Below are positions 15,750-24,543 of a stretch of 64,000 nt of DNA, in pieces. Position 1 is the first letter of the stretch. Every line of letters begins with the position of its first letter. The notes beneath the pieces were generated by a model that saw nothing but the letters and a program-made list of their open reading frames with translations, was not told the origin of the DNA and did not search any database. The stretch is taken from the NCBI GenBank assembly GCA_004556455.1, contig SFGY01000005.1, positions 62,001 to 126,000 of the forward strand. The letters are read 5' to 3'. The stretch comes from Clostridiales bacterium. Lineage in GTDB: Bacteria > Bacillota > Clostridia > Saccharofermentanales > DTU023. A program made the position numbers and the translations under genes.

Positions 15750-18413
15750 ATGACGAAGTTTGTATACATGTTTAAGGAAGGCAATGCTACGATGCGCAAC
15801 CTCCTTGGAGGTAAAGGCGCCAATCTCTGTGAGATGATGAATATCGGCCTGCCGGTGCCGCATGGCTTTACCATTTCCACGGAAGCCTGCACGGCGTACT
15901 ACAAGGATGGCCGCGAGATCAGCCCGGAGATCAATGAGCAGATCTTTGCAGCCCTGAAAAAAATGGAACAGGAGACGGGCAAGGTCTTCGGTGACAAGCA
16001 CAATCCGCTGCTGGTCTCCGTACGTTCCGGAGCACGTGCTTCCATGCCGGGTATGATGGACACGATTCTCAACCTCGGTCTGAATGACGAAGTGGTCGAA
16101 GGTCTTATCGAGCTTTCCGGCAACCCGCGTTTTGCGTATGACAGTTATCGCCGCTTTATCACGATGTTCGCTGACGTCGTCATGGGCATCGACAAGAATA
16201 ATTTTGAGACCATTCTCGACGATCTGAAAAAGCAGAAGGGTGTTGAACTGGACACCGATCTCGATGCCGATGACATGAAGGAAATGGCCAAACGCAGCCT
16301 GGCCCGCTACGCTGAACTGAAAGGCGAAGCTTTCCCGCAGGAGCCTAAAGAACAGCTGATTGAAGCGGTTAAAGCCGTTTTCCGCAGCTGGATGAATGAC
16401 CGTGCCATTTACTATCGCCATATGAACAACATTCCCTCAGATTGGGGCACGGCCGTCAACGTTCAGGAAATGGTTTACGGCAACATGGGCGAAGATTCCG
16501 GCACCGGCGTGGCGTTCTCCCGTAACCCGGCCACCGGCGAACCCGGCATTTACGGTGAGTATCTCATGAATGCTCAGGGCGAAGACGTCGTTGCAGGTAT
16601 CCGTACTCCCTTCCACATCGATCATATGAAAGAGCAGATGCCCGAGGTCTACAAGCAGTTTGTGGATGTCATCAACACGCTTGAAAAACACTATGGCGAT
16701 ATGCAGGACATTGAGTTCACCATCGAAAAAGGCAAACTCTTCATGCTGCAGTGCCGCAATGGTAAGCGCACGGCTCAGGCTGCGCTGCGCGTTGCCGTGG
16801 ATATGGTCAATGAAGGTCTGGTTGACAAGAAAAAGGCCCTTCTGCAGATTGATCCCAACAGCCTGGATGCCTTGCTCCATCCGATGTTTGACCAAAAGGC
16901 TCTGAAAGCCGCGAAGAAGATTGCCAAAGGCCTGCCGGCTTCTCCGGGTGCTGCAGCCGGCCAGATCGTCTTCACCGCAGAGGACGCCAAAGCGGCCAAA
17001 GAGGCTGGTAAGAAGGTCATTCTGGTCCGCCTCGAAACCTCTCCCGAAGATATTGTGGGCATGAACGTTTCCGAGGGTATCCTCACCGTACGCGGCGGTA
17101 TGACTTCACATGCGGCCGTGGTCGCCCGCGGTATGGGCAAATGCTGTGTCTCCGGCTGTGCTGAAGCTTCTGTCAACGAGAAAGCCAAGACCTGCACCAT
17201 TGGCGGCAAGGTCTACCATGAATTTGACGAAATGTCTCTCGACGGGTCTACCGGCCAGGTTTATGAAGGTCTGGTCCCGACCGTCCCCGCAGAGATTTCC
17301 GGCAATTTCGAAACGATCATGAACTGGTCTGATGAGATTCGCCAGATGAGCGTCCGCACCAACGCCGACACCCCCAAGGATGCCAAAAAGGCCCGTGAAC
17401 TCGGCGCCGGCGGTATTGGTCTTACCCGTACCGAACACATGTTCTTTGAAGCGGACCGCATCTTCCAATTCCGCCGCATGATCCTGGCGAAGACAGAAGA
17501 AGAACGCCGCGATGCGCTGGCTAAGATCGAACCGATCCAGCAGGGCGACTTCGAAGGAATTTTCCAGGCCATGGACGGCTTCCCGGTGACCATTCGTCTC
17601 CTGGATCCGCCTCTCCATGAATTCCTGCCTCATACCGAGCCTGAAATGAAAGAACTTGCGGATTCCATGGGCATTAAACTTGCGGATGTACAGCAGGTGG
17701 TTAAGGATCTGCACGAGCTCAACCCGATGCTCGGCCTGCGTGGCTGCCGTCTTTCCATCGTCTATCCGGAAATCGCCGAAATGCAGACTGCGGCCATCAT
17801 CAAAGCCGCCCTTAAGGTCCAGAAAGATGGCGTCAAGGTCTTCCCTGAGATTATGGTACCGCTGATCAGCTGCGCCAAAGAGCTGGCTTTTGTTCGCAAT
17901 GTCATCTGTAAGGTGGCGGACGAGCTTATCGCCAAATCGGGTCAGAGCCTGAAATACCATGTTGGTACGATGATCGAAATCCCGCGTGCAGCTCTGACCG
18001 CCAAAGAGGTGGTTCAGCAGGCTGACTTCTTCAGCTTCGGCACCAATGACCTCACCCAGATGGGTTACGGCCTCTCCCGTGACGACGCCGGTAAGATTCT
18101 TGAGACCTACTACGAAAAGGGCATCTTCGAAAATGACCCGACCGCTATCCTCGACCAGGTGGGTGTTGGCCGCCTCATGGAAATCTGTGCCAAAGAATCC
18201 CGTGAAGTGAAACCCGAAGTCCATCTCGGCATCTGCGGTGAGCATGGTGGTCAGCCCGATTCCATCGCATTCTGCCACAGCCTCAACTTCGACTATGTCT
18301 CCTGCTCGCCTTTCCGTGTGCCGATCGCCAGACTGGCAGCGGCTCAGTCCGAGATCCGGAATCCCCGCGAATATCGCAGCACCGATCTGAAGCAGTATTT
18401 CGACAAGAAATAA
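15750..18413 (+). CDS. ppdK: Pyruvate, phosphate dikinase
   Basis: PPDK interconverts pyruvate + ATP + Pi with PEP + AMP + PPi and serves PPi-dependent glycolysis or gluconeogenesis in anaerobes. At 887 residues it has normal length. The N-terminal ATP-grasp region shows LGGKGANLCEMMNIGLPVPHG-type sequence, split here as GGKGANLCEM and GLPVPHGFTIS. The swivelling phosphohistidine domain has GGMTSHAAVVARGMGKCCVSG (His about 454), and the C-terminal TIM barrel ends with the catalytic cysteine in HLGICGEHGGQP. The ATG is preceded by GGAGG at 15739-15743; a TTG at 15732 is rejected. The gene stands alone with a terminator at 18539-18578. No regulatory PDRP gene is seen nearby. Confidence 0.98.
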   Translation: MTKFVYMFKEGNATMRNLLGGKGANLCEMMNIGLPVPHGFTISTEACTAYYKDGREISPEINEQIFAALKKMEQETGKVFGDKHNPLLVSVRSGARASMPGMMDTILNLGLNDEVVEGLIELSGNPRFAYDSYRRFITMFADVVMGIDKNNFETILDDLKKQKGVELDTDLDADDMKEMAKRSLARYAELKGEAFPQEPKEQLIEAVKAVFRSWMNDRAIYYRHMNNIPSDWGTAVNVQEMVYGNMGEDSGTGVAFSRNPATGEPGIYGEYLMNAQGEDVVAGIRTPFHIDHMKEQMPEVYKQFVDVINTLEKHYGDMQDIEFTIEKGKLFMLQCRNGKRTAQAALRVAVDMVNEGLVDKKKALLQIDPNSLDALLHPMFDQKALKAAKKIAKGLPASPGAAAGQIVFTAEDAKAAKEAGKKVILVRLETSPEDIVGMNVSEGILTVRGGMTSHAAVVARGMGKCCVSGCAEASVNEKAKTCTIGGKVYHEFDEMSLDGSTGQVYEGLVPTVPAEISGNFETIMNWSDEIRQMSVRTNADTPKDAKKARELGAGGIGLTRTEHMFFEADRIFQFRRMILAKTEEERRDALAKIEPIQQGDFEGIFQAMDGFPVTIRLLDPPLHEFLPHTEPEMKELADSMGIKLADVQQVVKDLHELNPMLGLRGCRLSIVYPEIAEMQTAAIIKAALKVQKDGVKVFPEIMVPLISCAKELAFVRNVICKVADELIAKSGQSLKYHVGTMIEIPRAALTAKEVVQQADFFSFGTNDLTQMGYGLSRDDAGKILETYYEKGIFENDPTAILDQVGVGRLMEICAKESREVKPEVHLGICGEHGGQPDSIAFCHSLNFDYVSCSPFRVPIARLAAAQSEIRNPREYRSTDLKQYFDKK

Positions 18414-18470
18414 GCAGAACTTTTAAGACACCGGGGAAAGCCCATCAGCTGTGATTTGTGGCTCCGGGTG

Positions 18471-18513
18471 CATCGGCTATGAACAGCAGCTCCGTGCCAT
18501 CGGCTATGAACTG
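18471..18513. repeat. 14-bp direct repeat after ppdK
   Basis: CATCGGCTATGAAC occurs at 18471-18484 and again at 18500-18513 between the ppdK stop and its terminator. This is a short local duplication with no assigned role. Confidence 0.5.
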
Positions 18514-18538
18514 CGTCTCATAAAAAGTTTAAGCACAT

Positions 18539-18578
18539 AAAACGGAGCGGTCTCTTTTAGAGATCGCTCCGTTTTTTC
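18539..18578 (+). terminator. Intrinsic terminator of ppdK
   Basis: AAACGGAGCG-GTCTC / AGAT-CGCTCCGTTT stem with a TTTTAG loop, followed by TTTTTTC. Confidence 0.85.
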
Positions 18579-18707
18579 ATTTCAGCTGTCTGGGAAAGCA
18601 GGGAGAAGGCTTGGAAAAGCATGACGAAGAAAGGTGATCAGCCCACGATAGAAAAATTAACATGCCACACTGACCAGCAGACGCTGGCTAAAGTCTGAGC
18701 TGCTGGC

Positions 18708-19649
18708 TTAGACGCTCGTCTGAGGGGTCTCCTGCAGGTTCAGATCTTCCTGGGAGTGGGTCAGAACAAAGTTCCAGAAAGCCTCTGCGAGAGCTGTTGG
18801 AGCCTCTTTACGATCGCGCAGCATAAAAAACTTTCGGGAAAGCGGCCGATCTTCAAGCTCAAATTGCAGGATAGTGCCGCGCCGCACATCTTCTTCCACG
18901 AGCAGATTGGAAATAATGGAAACGCCCATCCCCCTCCGCACGGAGGCGATAATGGCGCGGGAAAGCTCCATACGGGCTCGCACGCGCATGGAAAGGACAT
19001 CGACATTGAGTTCTTCAAGGTATTCTTCAATACGTTTCAGAGTACCGGACCCTTCTTCGCGGAGGATAAGCGGTTCGGACAGGAGTTGACTCCCTGGCAC
19101 GCCATCCTGTTTAAGCCTGCGAAAGCGCTCGCTGTTTTCGGTGATCAGAACCAGACGATCTTCGGCAACGGCCACAGATTCGAGACTGGAGCGGTGGATC
19201 GTTTGTCCCACAAAAGCCAGTTGAATTTCATTATCCAGAAGTTTTTGCAGGGTACGCGTAGAATCTCCGGCAAGAAGACGGCAGCAGCAATCAGGATTCT
19301 CTTTGCTGAAAGCAGTCAGCCAGGCGGGAATAAGGGCGTGTGATGGCACGGTCGAAGCACCGATTAAAAGCTCGCGGTCTTCATTAAATTCCATCTCAGA
19401 TTCCAATTTTTTACAGCGTGCAAGAATATCCTTGGCATAACGGTAAACACCACGGCCGGAACTGGTCAGGCGGACATTTTTCTTAGCCTCTCGTCGAAAG
19501 AGACGAACACCAAGTGCATTTTCAAGTTCTCTGATATGCCCGGAAATGGTCGATTGCGCAAGATAGAGGCGCTTACCCGCTTCTGTAAAACTACCCGTCT
19601 CAACTACGGCAACCAGAACTTCAAGCTGCCTCAAACTCATTTCTGCCAT
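18708..19649 (-). CDS. LysR-family transcriptional regulator
   Basis: This 313-residue protein has the LysR winged HTH at about 5-62 (LRQLEVLVAVVETGSFTEAG, then AQSTISGHIRELENALGVRLF) and a periplasmic-binding-protein-like effector domain from about residue 90. The effector domain has the LLIGASTVPSHALIPAW strand typical of CysB/CysL-like members, many of which sense sulfur or nitrogen metabolites. The gene is monocistronic. It faces ppdK convergently, and no divergent target gene adjoins it because the mobile element lies upstream, so the regulated gene may have been separated by the insertion. Confidence 0.9.
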   Translation of the reverse strand: MAEMSLRQLEVLVAVVETGSFTEAGKRLYLAQSTISGHIRELENALGVRLFRREAKKNVRLTSSGRGVYRYAKDILARCKKLESEMEFNEDRELLIGASTVPSHALIPAWLTAFSKENPDCCCRLLAGDSTRTLQKLLDNEIQLAFVGQTIHRSSLESVAVAEDRLVLITENSERFRRLKQDGVPGSQLLSEPLILREEGSGTLKRIEEYLEELNVDVLSMRVRARMELSRAIIASVRRGMGVSIISNLLVEEDVRRGTILQFELEDRPLSRKFFMLRDRKEAPTALAEAFWNFVLTHSQEDLNLQETPQTSV

Positions 19650-19903
19650 ACGTGCTGCCTCAACCTATGCTCCTGGTGTAAACTATCGAAATTACCTATA
19701 ATAAATAAGCAGCACTACAATCTCTTGATGATTTAAATCAGCTGATTCAGCGACAAGATGAAGTCTATTCAGACCACATTTATTCTGCATTATTTATCAC
19801 TCGAAACGATTTTAACTCTTTCCCAATAATTTTCAAGCGGGTTTAAGACGACCAGGATCTGAATCAAGCTTAAAAAGTCCTTCATTATCGGCGCTGGAAT
19901 GCT

Positions 19904-19922
19904 ATGAATGGTTTAGCCAGAA
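19904..19922. repeat. attL core direct repeat
   Basis: ATGAATGGTTTAGCCAGAA, identical to 27363-27381. Joining the sequence left of this copy to the VanZ gene to the right of the other copy restores a VanZ reading frame that ends in a slightly longer C-terminus, as expected for the original attB. Confidence 0.85.
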
Positions 19923-20021
19923 CAATATGACCATTTTTAGACATTTAACAGCTTGATTTTATCGGCCTTGTGAGTACCGGCACAGGCTGATTTTGACCTG
20001 TTTTTCATAGCTTTGCGATTT

Positions 20022-20040
20022 TTTGTTACCTTTTTGTTAC
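20022..20040. repeat. Integrase arm-type site, left end
   Basis: TTTGTTACCTTTTTGTTAC, itself two TTTGTTAC half-units, is identical to 27300-27318. It overlaps the integrase stop codon and lies 100 bp inside the left core. Its occurrence at both termini fits arm-type binding sites for the N-terminal domain of a tyrosine integrase. Confidence 0.7.
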
Positions 20041-21101
20041 CCCAGCCCGTTCAATTTGTTCATGACCTCTTGCTCTTCAGTTGGGTAAAAATGTGAGTAT
20101 GTATCAAGCGTCATTGACACCTTCGCGTGACCTAACCGCTTGCTAATCAATACAATGTTAACGCCCTCTTGAATCAACAGGGAAGCATGCGAATGTCTGA
20201 GGCCGTGAACATGAATGCGCTTTACCCCGGAGGCCCGACAGCCTTCAGCTATTCCCTTTTCAATGAAGCGTTTTTCCCATAAGAACACGGGCGCTTGCGG
20301 GGAGGTGTCGAAACAGTGGGCTTTATATTCCTGTAGAAGCTCGATCATGTGCCGGGGAAGCATAATGCGGCGCCTTTCGCCTGTTTTGGTAGGTGTGACA
20401 ACGGCCCGACCCTTTAGGCGCTGGTATGACCGGTCAATCGTCACAGTGCCTTCTTTGAAGTCGAGCTTTTCCCACGTGAGCGCCAATAGCTCGCCTTTGC
20501 GCATACCTGACCAGTACAGCAGCGCTATAGCCGTTTTTGCCTTGATGTCTGAAACCTCAGCAATAACCTTTGTGTACTCTTTCAGCGTCCAAAAACGCAT
20601 ATGTTTTTTCTCTTCATTTGCTGAGCGTGGAGGCCCGGCGAGTGAGCACGGATTGGCTTTCAGACCGTAGAGTTTAACCGCGTGATTGAAAATAGATGAT
20701 AGCGTTTCCTGGAGCGCTTTCATGTATGTATTGCTGAGCCCTTGCTGAATTAAACCATTCTGCCAAGCTACAACCCTTTTAGCGTCGATATCTTTCAAGT
20801 TCATGTCGCCAAAGAAAGGGATTAAATGTTTTTTAATTCTGAAGTCTTTGGTCTGAATGGTATGTTACCGAAGTTGCGGGTCTACGTCTTTTTTGTAGAG
20901 CTTAACAAAATCGCTAAATGTCATATCCGGCTGAAAAGCCGCGTTCGCTAGCTGGTCATGCTCGTAGGCCTCAGCCTCCCGCTTCAGGAGAAAGCCTGAC
21001 TTCTTAATCTGCTTTGACTTTCCTGAAGCGTCCTTCATGCGGTAAATGCAGAACCATTTTCCCGTTTTTTCATTCTTGTAGACGGTCATGGATGGTTTCA
21101 T
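20037..21101 (-). pseudogene. int: Tyrosine-recombinase integrase interrupted by one in-frame TAA
   Basis: Reading leftward from the ATG at 21099-21101, the N-terminal arm-binding domain (TVYKNEKTGKWFCIYRMKD and on to DVDPQLR) runs to a TAA at 20865-20867. The same frame then continues without interruption (HTIQTKDFRIKKHLIPFFGD) into the core-binding and catalytic domains. The catalytic residues are intact: Arg in SGMRKGEL, Lys in PTKTGERRR, HGLRHSHAS, His in LGHAKVS and the Tyr in TLDTYSHF. The intact length would be about 354 residues, normal for phage/ICE integrases. A single base substitution restoring a sense codon would repair it. The 256-residue downstream part has its own ATG and could be expressed, but would lack arm binding. 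A sequencing error is possible. Confidence 0.85.
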
Positions 21102-21651
21102 CCTCGGCTTGAGCCTTAGCCTTATCAATGTCTATTCCTTCTTTGAAACGGTGTGGGTTCGCCTGCACTAGCGCATATAGTTTAAATTTGAAATACTCTG
21201 CTATGAACTTTGATATTTCTTCCATTTCCTTAAAAGTAATGAGGTATGCTCCATTAACTGGAATATACCCATCTTCAAAATAGACAGCGCAATCTATATT
21301 TTTCTCTCCAGTGTCATTTAATGAATACATGGGGGCGTAGTGCAAACGTTCGTCCATATAGACTAAATTCTCAAAAAACTCATTGTTTATGTCGTATTTG
21401 TAAAATTCTTTAATATCGTCCCCTGTTTTTAAATCTTCTGTCAACGAATCAAGCGGGACATCCAAAGCCTGGGAAATTTTTGTCAATGTCTCAATACTCG
21501 GGGCACGATATCCGCGCTCGTAGTTAGACAGAGCAGAAGGCTGAATTCCTATCTTCTCGGCCAAACATTTTTGGGATATGCCCTTTTTTTCTCTAGCATA
21601 TACGATGCTAAAACCAAGACTGTCATAAAAGTTATTTATTTTATTGGCCAT
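21070..21651 (-). CDS. CI-like XRE repressor of the element
   Basis: This is a 193-residue protein from an ATG with a strong AAGGAG site 8 bp upstream; a longer frame to 21729 crosses the promoter and is rejected. Residues 12-70 form an XRE helix-turn-helix (GFSIVYAREKKGISQKCLAE, KIGIQPSALSNYERGYRAPSI). The C-terminal part (about 80-193) is acidic and has no recognisable peptidase Ser/Lys pair or ImmA zinc motif, so induction may be by a phage anti-repressor, as for SaPI Stl, rather than by RecA; this is inference. Transcribed leftward towards and overlapping the integrase start, it is likely cotranscribed with int. Its leftward promoter contains an operator-like site in the spacer. Confidence 0.8.
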   Translation of the reverse strand: MANKINNFYDSLGFSIVYAREKKGISQKCLAEKIGIQPSALSNYERGYRAPSIETLTKISQALDVPLDSLTEDLKTGDDIKEFYKYDINNEFFENLVYMDERLHYAPMYSLNDTGEKNIDCAVYFEDGYIPVNGAYLITFKEMEEISKFIAEYFKFKLYALVQANPHRFKEGIDIDKAKAQAEDETIHDRLQE

Positions 21652-21673
21652 GTCGTCATCTCCTTCTACAAAC

Positions 21674-21702
21674 AAAATACACAATGCGTGATGTATTTTC
21701 AA
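21674..21702 (-). promoter_or_regulatory. Leftward repressor promoter with operator O1
   Basis: On the minus strand TTGAAA (21702-21697), a 17-bp spacer and TATTTT (21679-21674). The spacer contains operator-like site O1, AATACAC-N4-CGTGAT, at 21676-21692. Confidence 0.7.
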
Positions 21703-21710
21703 GTAAAAGC

Positions 21711-21739
21711 TTGACACATCACGAATCATGAATTACTAT
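21711..21739 (+). promoter_or_regulatory. Rightward early promoter with operators O2 and O3
   Basis: TTGACA (21711-21716), a 17-bp spacer and TACTAT (21734-21739). O2 (21713-21730, containing ATCACG, the complement of CGTGAT) overlaps the -35 and spacer. O3 (21747-21763, AATACAC-N4-CGTGAT) lies just downstream and matches O1 at all 13 fixed positions. This is a lambda-type bidirectional switch arrangement. Confidence 0.75.
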
Positions 21740-21787
21740 CAGAGAAAATACACGAAACGTGATCGAGAAGGAGGCGAAAATCACAGA

Positions 21788-21985
21788 ATGAAACTTAACA
21801 CTCTTGAAATTGACTTAGCTAGAGCCAAATTAGGCGTAAGTCAGACCGAACTAGCCGAAGCTGCAGGAATTAGCAGGGTATGGTTGGGAATTTTGTTAAA
21901 GCGTGGCGAGGCTTCCGCTGACATAGTAGTTAAATTGGCCGCTGCACTAGGTGTTTCTCCTGGAGAAATAATTAACGAAGGCTAA
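21788..21985 (+). CDS. Cro-like small XRE regulator
   Basis: This 65-residue HTH protein has ARAKLGVSQTELAEAAGISR as its recognition region, then VVKLAAALGVSPGEII at the C-terminus. It is the first rightward gene after the divergent promoters, the position of Cro. The annotated ATG is 13 bp from an AAGGAGG site, rather far; a longer frame starting at 21728 would run through operator O3 and is disfavoured. Its small size and the absence of an effector domain support a Cro-like role. Confidence 0.75.
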   Translation: MKLNTLEIDLARAKLGVSQTELAEAAGISRVWLGILLKRGEASADIVVKLAAALGVSPGEIINEG

Positions 21986-21987
21986 CC

Positions 21988-22023
21988 ATGGCCGAATTAC
22001 TAGGTATGAAGGAGGAACCCTAA
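21988..22023 (+). other. 11-codon mini-ORF duplicating the start of the HTH gene at 22244
   Basis: ATGGCCGAATTACTAGGTATGAAG-type sequence here (split: ATGGCCGAATTACTAGGT then ATGAAGGAGG) encodes MAELLGMKEEP and stops. The same MAELLG start with matching flank (ACCATGGC.GAATTACTAGGT.TGAA) recurs at 22244. The mini-ORF's 3' end carries the AAGGAGG that serves the next gene at 22026, so it may be a coupling leader or a remnant of duplication. Confidence 0.5.
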
Positions 22024-22025
22024 CC

Positions 22026-22241
22026 ATGAAGCAATACCCTGCAACCGTTGACGAACTGAAGCGAATGAAAGAGCTTGAACGCGCCTATCACGTTCAAATT
22101 ACTAAAGACGAACATTTCAACTATTACGCAGTCATTAGCAAGCTATCCAGCGGAGACGCTTCAGTCACCTTGTTGGACGACTTAGACCAGGTTGAAGACT
22201 GGCTATATAACGACTGGGTATTAAATGACGAGGATTTTTAA
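22026..22241 (+). CDS. Small acidic protein of the mobile element, unknown function
   Basis: A 71-residue product starts with an ATG preceded by AAGGAGG. It is acidic, with an aromatic centre (HFNYYAVISKLSSGDASVT) and ends in a DDLDQVEDWLYNDW stretch. I do not recognise a family. It sits between the Cro-like and HTH/excisionase-like genes in one tight rightward operon, overlapping neither (2 bp gap to the next gene), where small early proteins of satellites and phages are common. Confidence 0.7.
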   Translation: MKQYPATVDELKRMKELERAYHVQITKDEHFNYYAVISKLSSGDASVTLLDDLDQVEDWLYNDWVLNDEDF

Positions 22242-22243
22242 CC

Positions 22244-22441
22244 ATGGCTGAATTACTAGGTGTGAATGAAGTTGTAAATATCGTAGGAACCGGCCCTGAT
22301 GCAGCCTATAAGATCATACGCGAGTTAAACTCAGAACTCAAAGAACGGGGCTTTCTCGTTGTTCGCGGGCGTATTGCTGAAAACTACCTTCGGGAGCGGC
22401 TGAACCTTGAAAGGGGCAAAGAATGCCTGACCGACAAATAA
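22244..22441 (+). CDS. Small HTH DNA-binding protein, excisionase-like
   Basis: This 65-residue protein reads EVVNIVGTGPDAAYKIIREL and then NSELKERGFLVVRGRIAENYLRERL. The AYKIIRELN-x-ELxxxGFLVVRGRI pattern is common in short DNA-binding proteins encoded between cro and replication genes of Gram-positive phages and islands, where the slot is usually xis. No Shine-Dalgarno beyond a GAGGA-like tract is obvious. The 3' end overlaps the primase-helicase start by 19 bp, implying translational coupling. Confidence 0.65.
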   Translation: MAELLGVNEVVNIVGTGPDAAYKIIRELNSELKERGFLVVRGRIAENYLRERLNLERGKECLTDK

Positions 22442-24543
22442 CAATCAGCACAGCTAAAAGCGTTGAGACTAAGAAATGGAATGTCTCGACTATTACGGCT
22501 TCGCAATTTATTAAAGAGCTTAACTGGTTTCGGGAAATTCACTACACCCCGGAAGACTTCGCGAAGCTAACAGCCGAACAGCGCAGGGATTTAAAGAACG
22601 GCTCTTGCTACGTTTTCGGAGCCCTGGATGATACAGGAAAGCGGCAGAAAGGCCATATTCTAACCCGCGAGGGGCTGACCTATGACTTAGACAATATTAA
22701 CCGCGAAACGCTTAATGAGGTGCTTTTCTGTCTCAGTGAGAGCGGTTATAACTACGCTGTTCATAGCACCGCAAGCTATGACGGAAAGAACGCAAAAGTT
22801 CGCGTGATTATTCCTTTCTCACGAGCGATCAGCCCGGAGGAATACAAGGCGAAAGCGAAAGCAGCAGCGCCCTTGTTTGCTATTCCTGTTGATGATGATG
22901 TGAGTTCTTTTGAGGATACGCGCGCTCTATATCGCCCAACTAACCTGAAAGGCGTAGAACCTCTGTATTACGCCCGGACAGATGGCGAGTTCTTAGACCC
23001 TGACACGCTGGAAGCGCCGGAAATGCCCCTAGAACGCGTCACACCTGCTGAGCCTCAAGTTATGCCAAAGAACGAGGAGCGGGCGCAGATTGACGACCTG
23101 ACGGCCATGGAGGCGGTACGCAAACAGGTTCACTATGACTGGAAGAACTTGCAGGACAGAGAAAACTATTTAGCGGCGCTTATGGTGATAGTCTCTGCCG
23201 TTCAGCACGGAGAGATCACGAGAGAAGCGGGCGAGGCTTGCGCGGTGCTACTGGCGGGAGATCGTAAGGACTGGAAAGAACCGAATCGTAAACAATTCTT
23301 TAAAGAACTTGAGAACACAACGACAAGAACACAATACACGTTTTGGCAGAAGTTCGGAGGGGGAAGGCAAAGCCCGGATGGGGATTCATCAGAGGCTAAC
23401 AAAACCGACTTGGTCTGCCTGGCCGATATAGAGCCGAAAGACGTTTTTTGGCTATGGAAAGGATACATTCCCCGCGGCATGCTATTCGGAATCCAGGGCG
23501 ACCCTGGCAGTGGCAAAACATACAGCACACTTTCGATATGCGCAGGAATAACCCGCGGGGAGCTGCCTCCTGACTTGTTTGGCCCTGTAAAGATACCCCC
23601 TGAAAACATTCTCTACGTAAACGGCGAAGATTCACTAGAACATACCATAGTGCCCCGACTTATCAAATTGAGGGCAGATATGACCCGCTGCTTTACCTTA
23701 GACGAAAGAGAAAAGGCGCTAGACTTTTCACAGTTAGATCGAATAAAACGAGCTGTAGAAAAAGCGCGCCCCGCCCTTGTCATTTTTGACCCCATTCAAG
23801 CGTTTCTTGGCGCGTCTGTTGATATGCACAAGGCAAACGAGGTCAGACCGGTTATGGCTGCCCTCTCTCGCCTTGCTGATGAATTCAGCTTCGCTTGCGG
23901 GCTTGTTGGTCATATGAATAAATACGGGGGCGGTAAGGCCATTTATAGAGGGCTTGGCTCGATTGATCAGCTGGCAAATTATCGTACTGCCTTTTTAATC
24001 GGTAATGACCGCAGAGCTTCAGATCAGAAACTTATGATTCAGATTAAAAACAATCTCGATCGTCCAGCGCCCCCTCAGATATTCCGCATTGAAAACGACA
24101 AAACTATTTCATGGCTTGGCCCCGACCCTGAAGCCAAAGAGGCCGACATATTGCAAGAAGCAGCCGAAAAAGAAGGCACGGCACTTAATAAGGCAATTAC
24201 CTGGCTAAGAGGCTTATTAGAAGAAAAACCCGTTTGGTCTAACGAACTTGACGAGGAGGCCGGAAAAAACGAGATCAGCAGAAAAACATATGAAAGAGCG
24301 CGTGCTACCTTGCGCGGAAGTTGGGAAATTGACACATACAGAGCGCCAGTGATTAATCGCTGGTACTGGGCTAAAAGAGGGAAAAAAGTCCATTTCGGAA
24401 CTGAAGATGAAGGAAAATGCTCAATCGAATATGAAGATGATGAAGCCGTCAAAGTTGGCGAACTTGGCGAACATTGGCGAACTTGGCGAACTTTGGCGAA
24501 CTTTGGCGAAGTTGGCGAAGTTGGCGAACTTGGCGAACATTGA
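22423..24543 (+). CDS. Primase-helicase replication protein of the element
   Basis: The protein is 706 residues in two parts. The N-terminal region (about 30-190) has DLD at 88-90, HST at 114-116 and KVRVIIPF at 125-132. These fit the acidic, sxH-like and strand motifs of archaeo-eukaryotic-type primases in phage and plasmid replication proteins; this half is an inference. The central region (about 335-580) is a RecA-like AAA_25/RepA helicase with Walker A GDPGSGKT (359-366), Walker B ALVIFDP (451-457) and VGHMNKYGGG. The C-terminal segment (about 590-680) resembles a winged-helix. The last ~29 residues are encoded by the iteron array and read as repeated GELGE/GEVGE-type units, an odd tail imposed by DNA repeats. 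Together with the iterons it is the likely initiator of element replication. Confidence 0.85.
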   Translation: MPDRQITISTAKSVETKKWNVSTITASQFIKELNWFREIHYTPEDFAKLTAEQRRDLKNGSCYVFGALDDTGKRQKGHILTREGLTYDLDNINRETLNEVLFCLSESGYNYAVHSTASYDGKNAKVRVIIPFSRAISPEEYKAKAKAAAPLFAIPVDDDVSSFEDTRALYRPTNLKGVEPLYYARTDGEFLDPDTLEAPEMPLERVTPAEPQVMPKNEERAQIDDLTAMEAVRKQVHYDWKNLQDRENYLAALMVIVSAVQHGEITREAGEACAVLLAGDRKDWKEPNRKQFFKELENTTTRTQYTFWQKFGGGRQSPDGDSSEANKTDLVCLADIEPKDVFWLWKGYIPRGMLFGIQGDPGSGKTYSTLSICAGITRGELPPDLFGPVKIPPENILYVNGEDSLEHTIVPRLIKLRADMTRCFTLDEREKALDFSQLDRIKRAVEKARPALVIFDPIQAFLGASVDMHKANEVRPVMAALSRLADEFSFACGLVGHMNKYGGGKAIYRGLGSIDQLANYRTAFLIGNDRRASDQKLMIQIKNNLDRPAPPQIFRIENDKTISWLGPDPEAKEADILQEAAEKEGTALNKAITWLRGLLEEKPVWSNELDEEAGKNEISRKTYERARATLRGSWEIDTYRAPVINRWYWAKRGKKVHFGTEDEGKCSIEYEDDEAVKVGELGEHWRTWRTLANFGEVGEVGELGEH

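Noticed and set aside
17106..18278. A 390-codon minus-strand frame within ppdK
   Set aside because: It is the antisense shadow of a conserved enzyme and has no family features or start signal.
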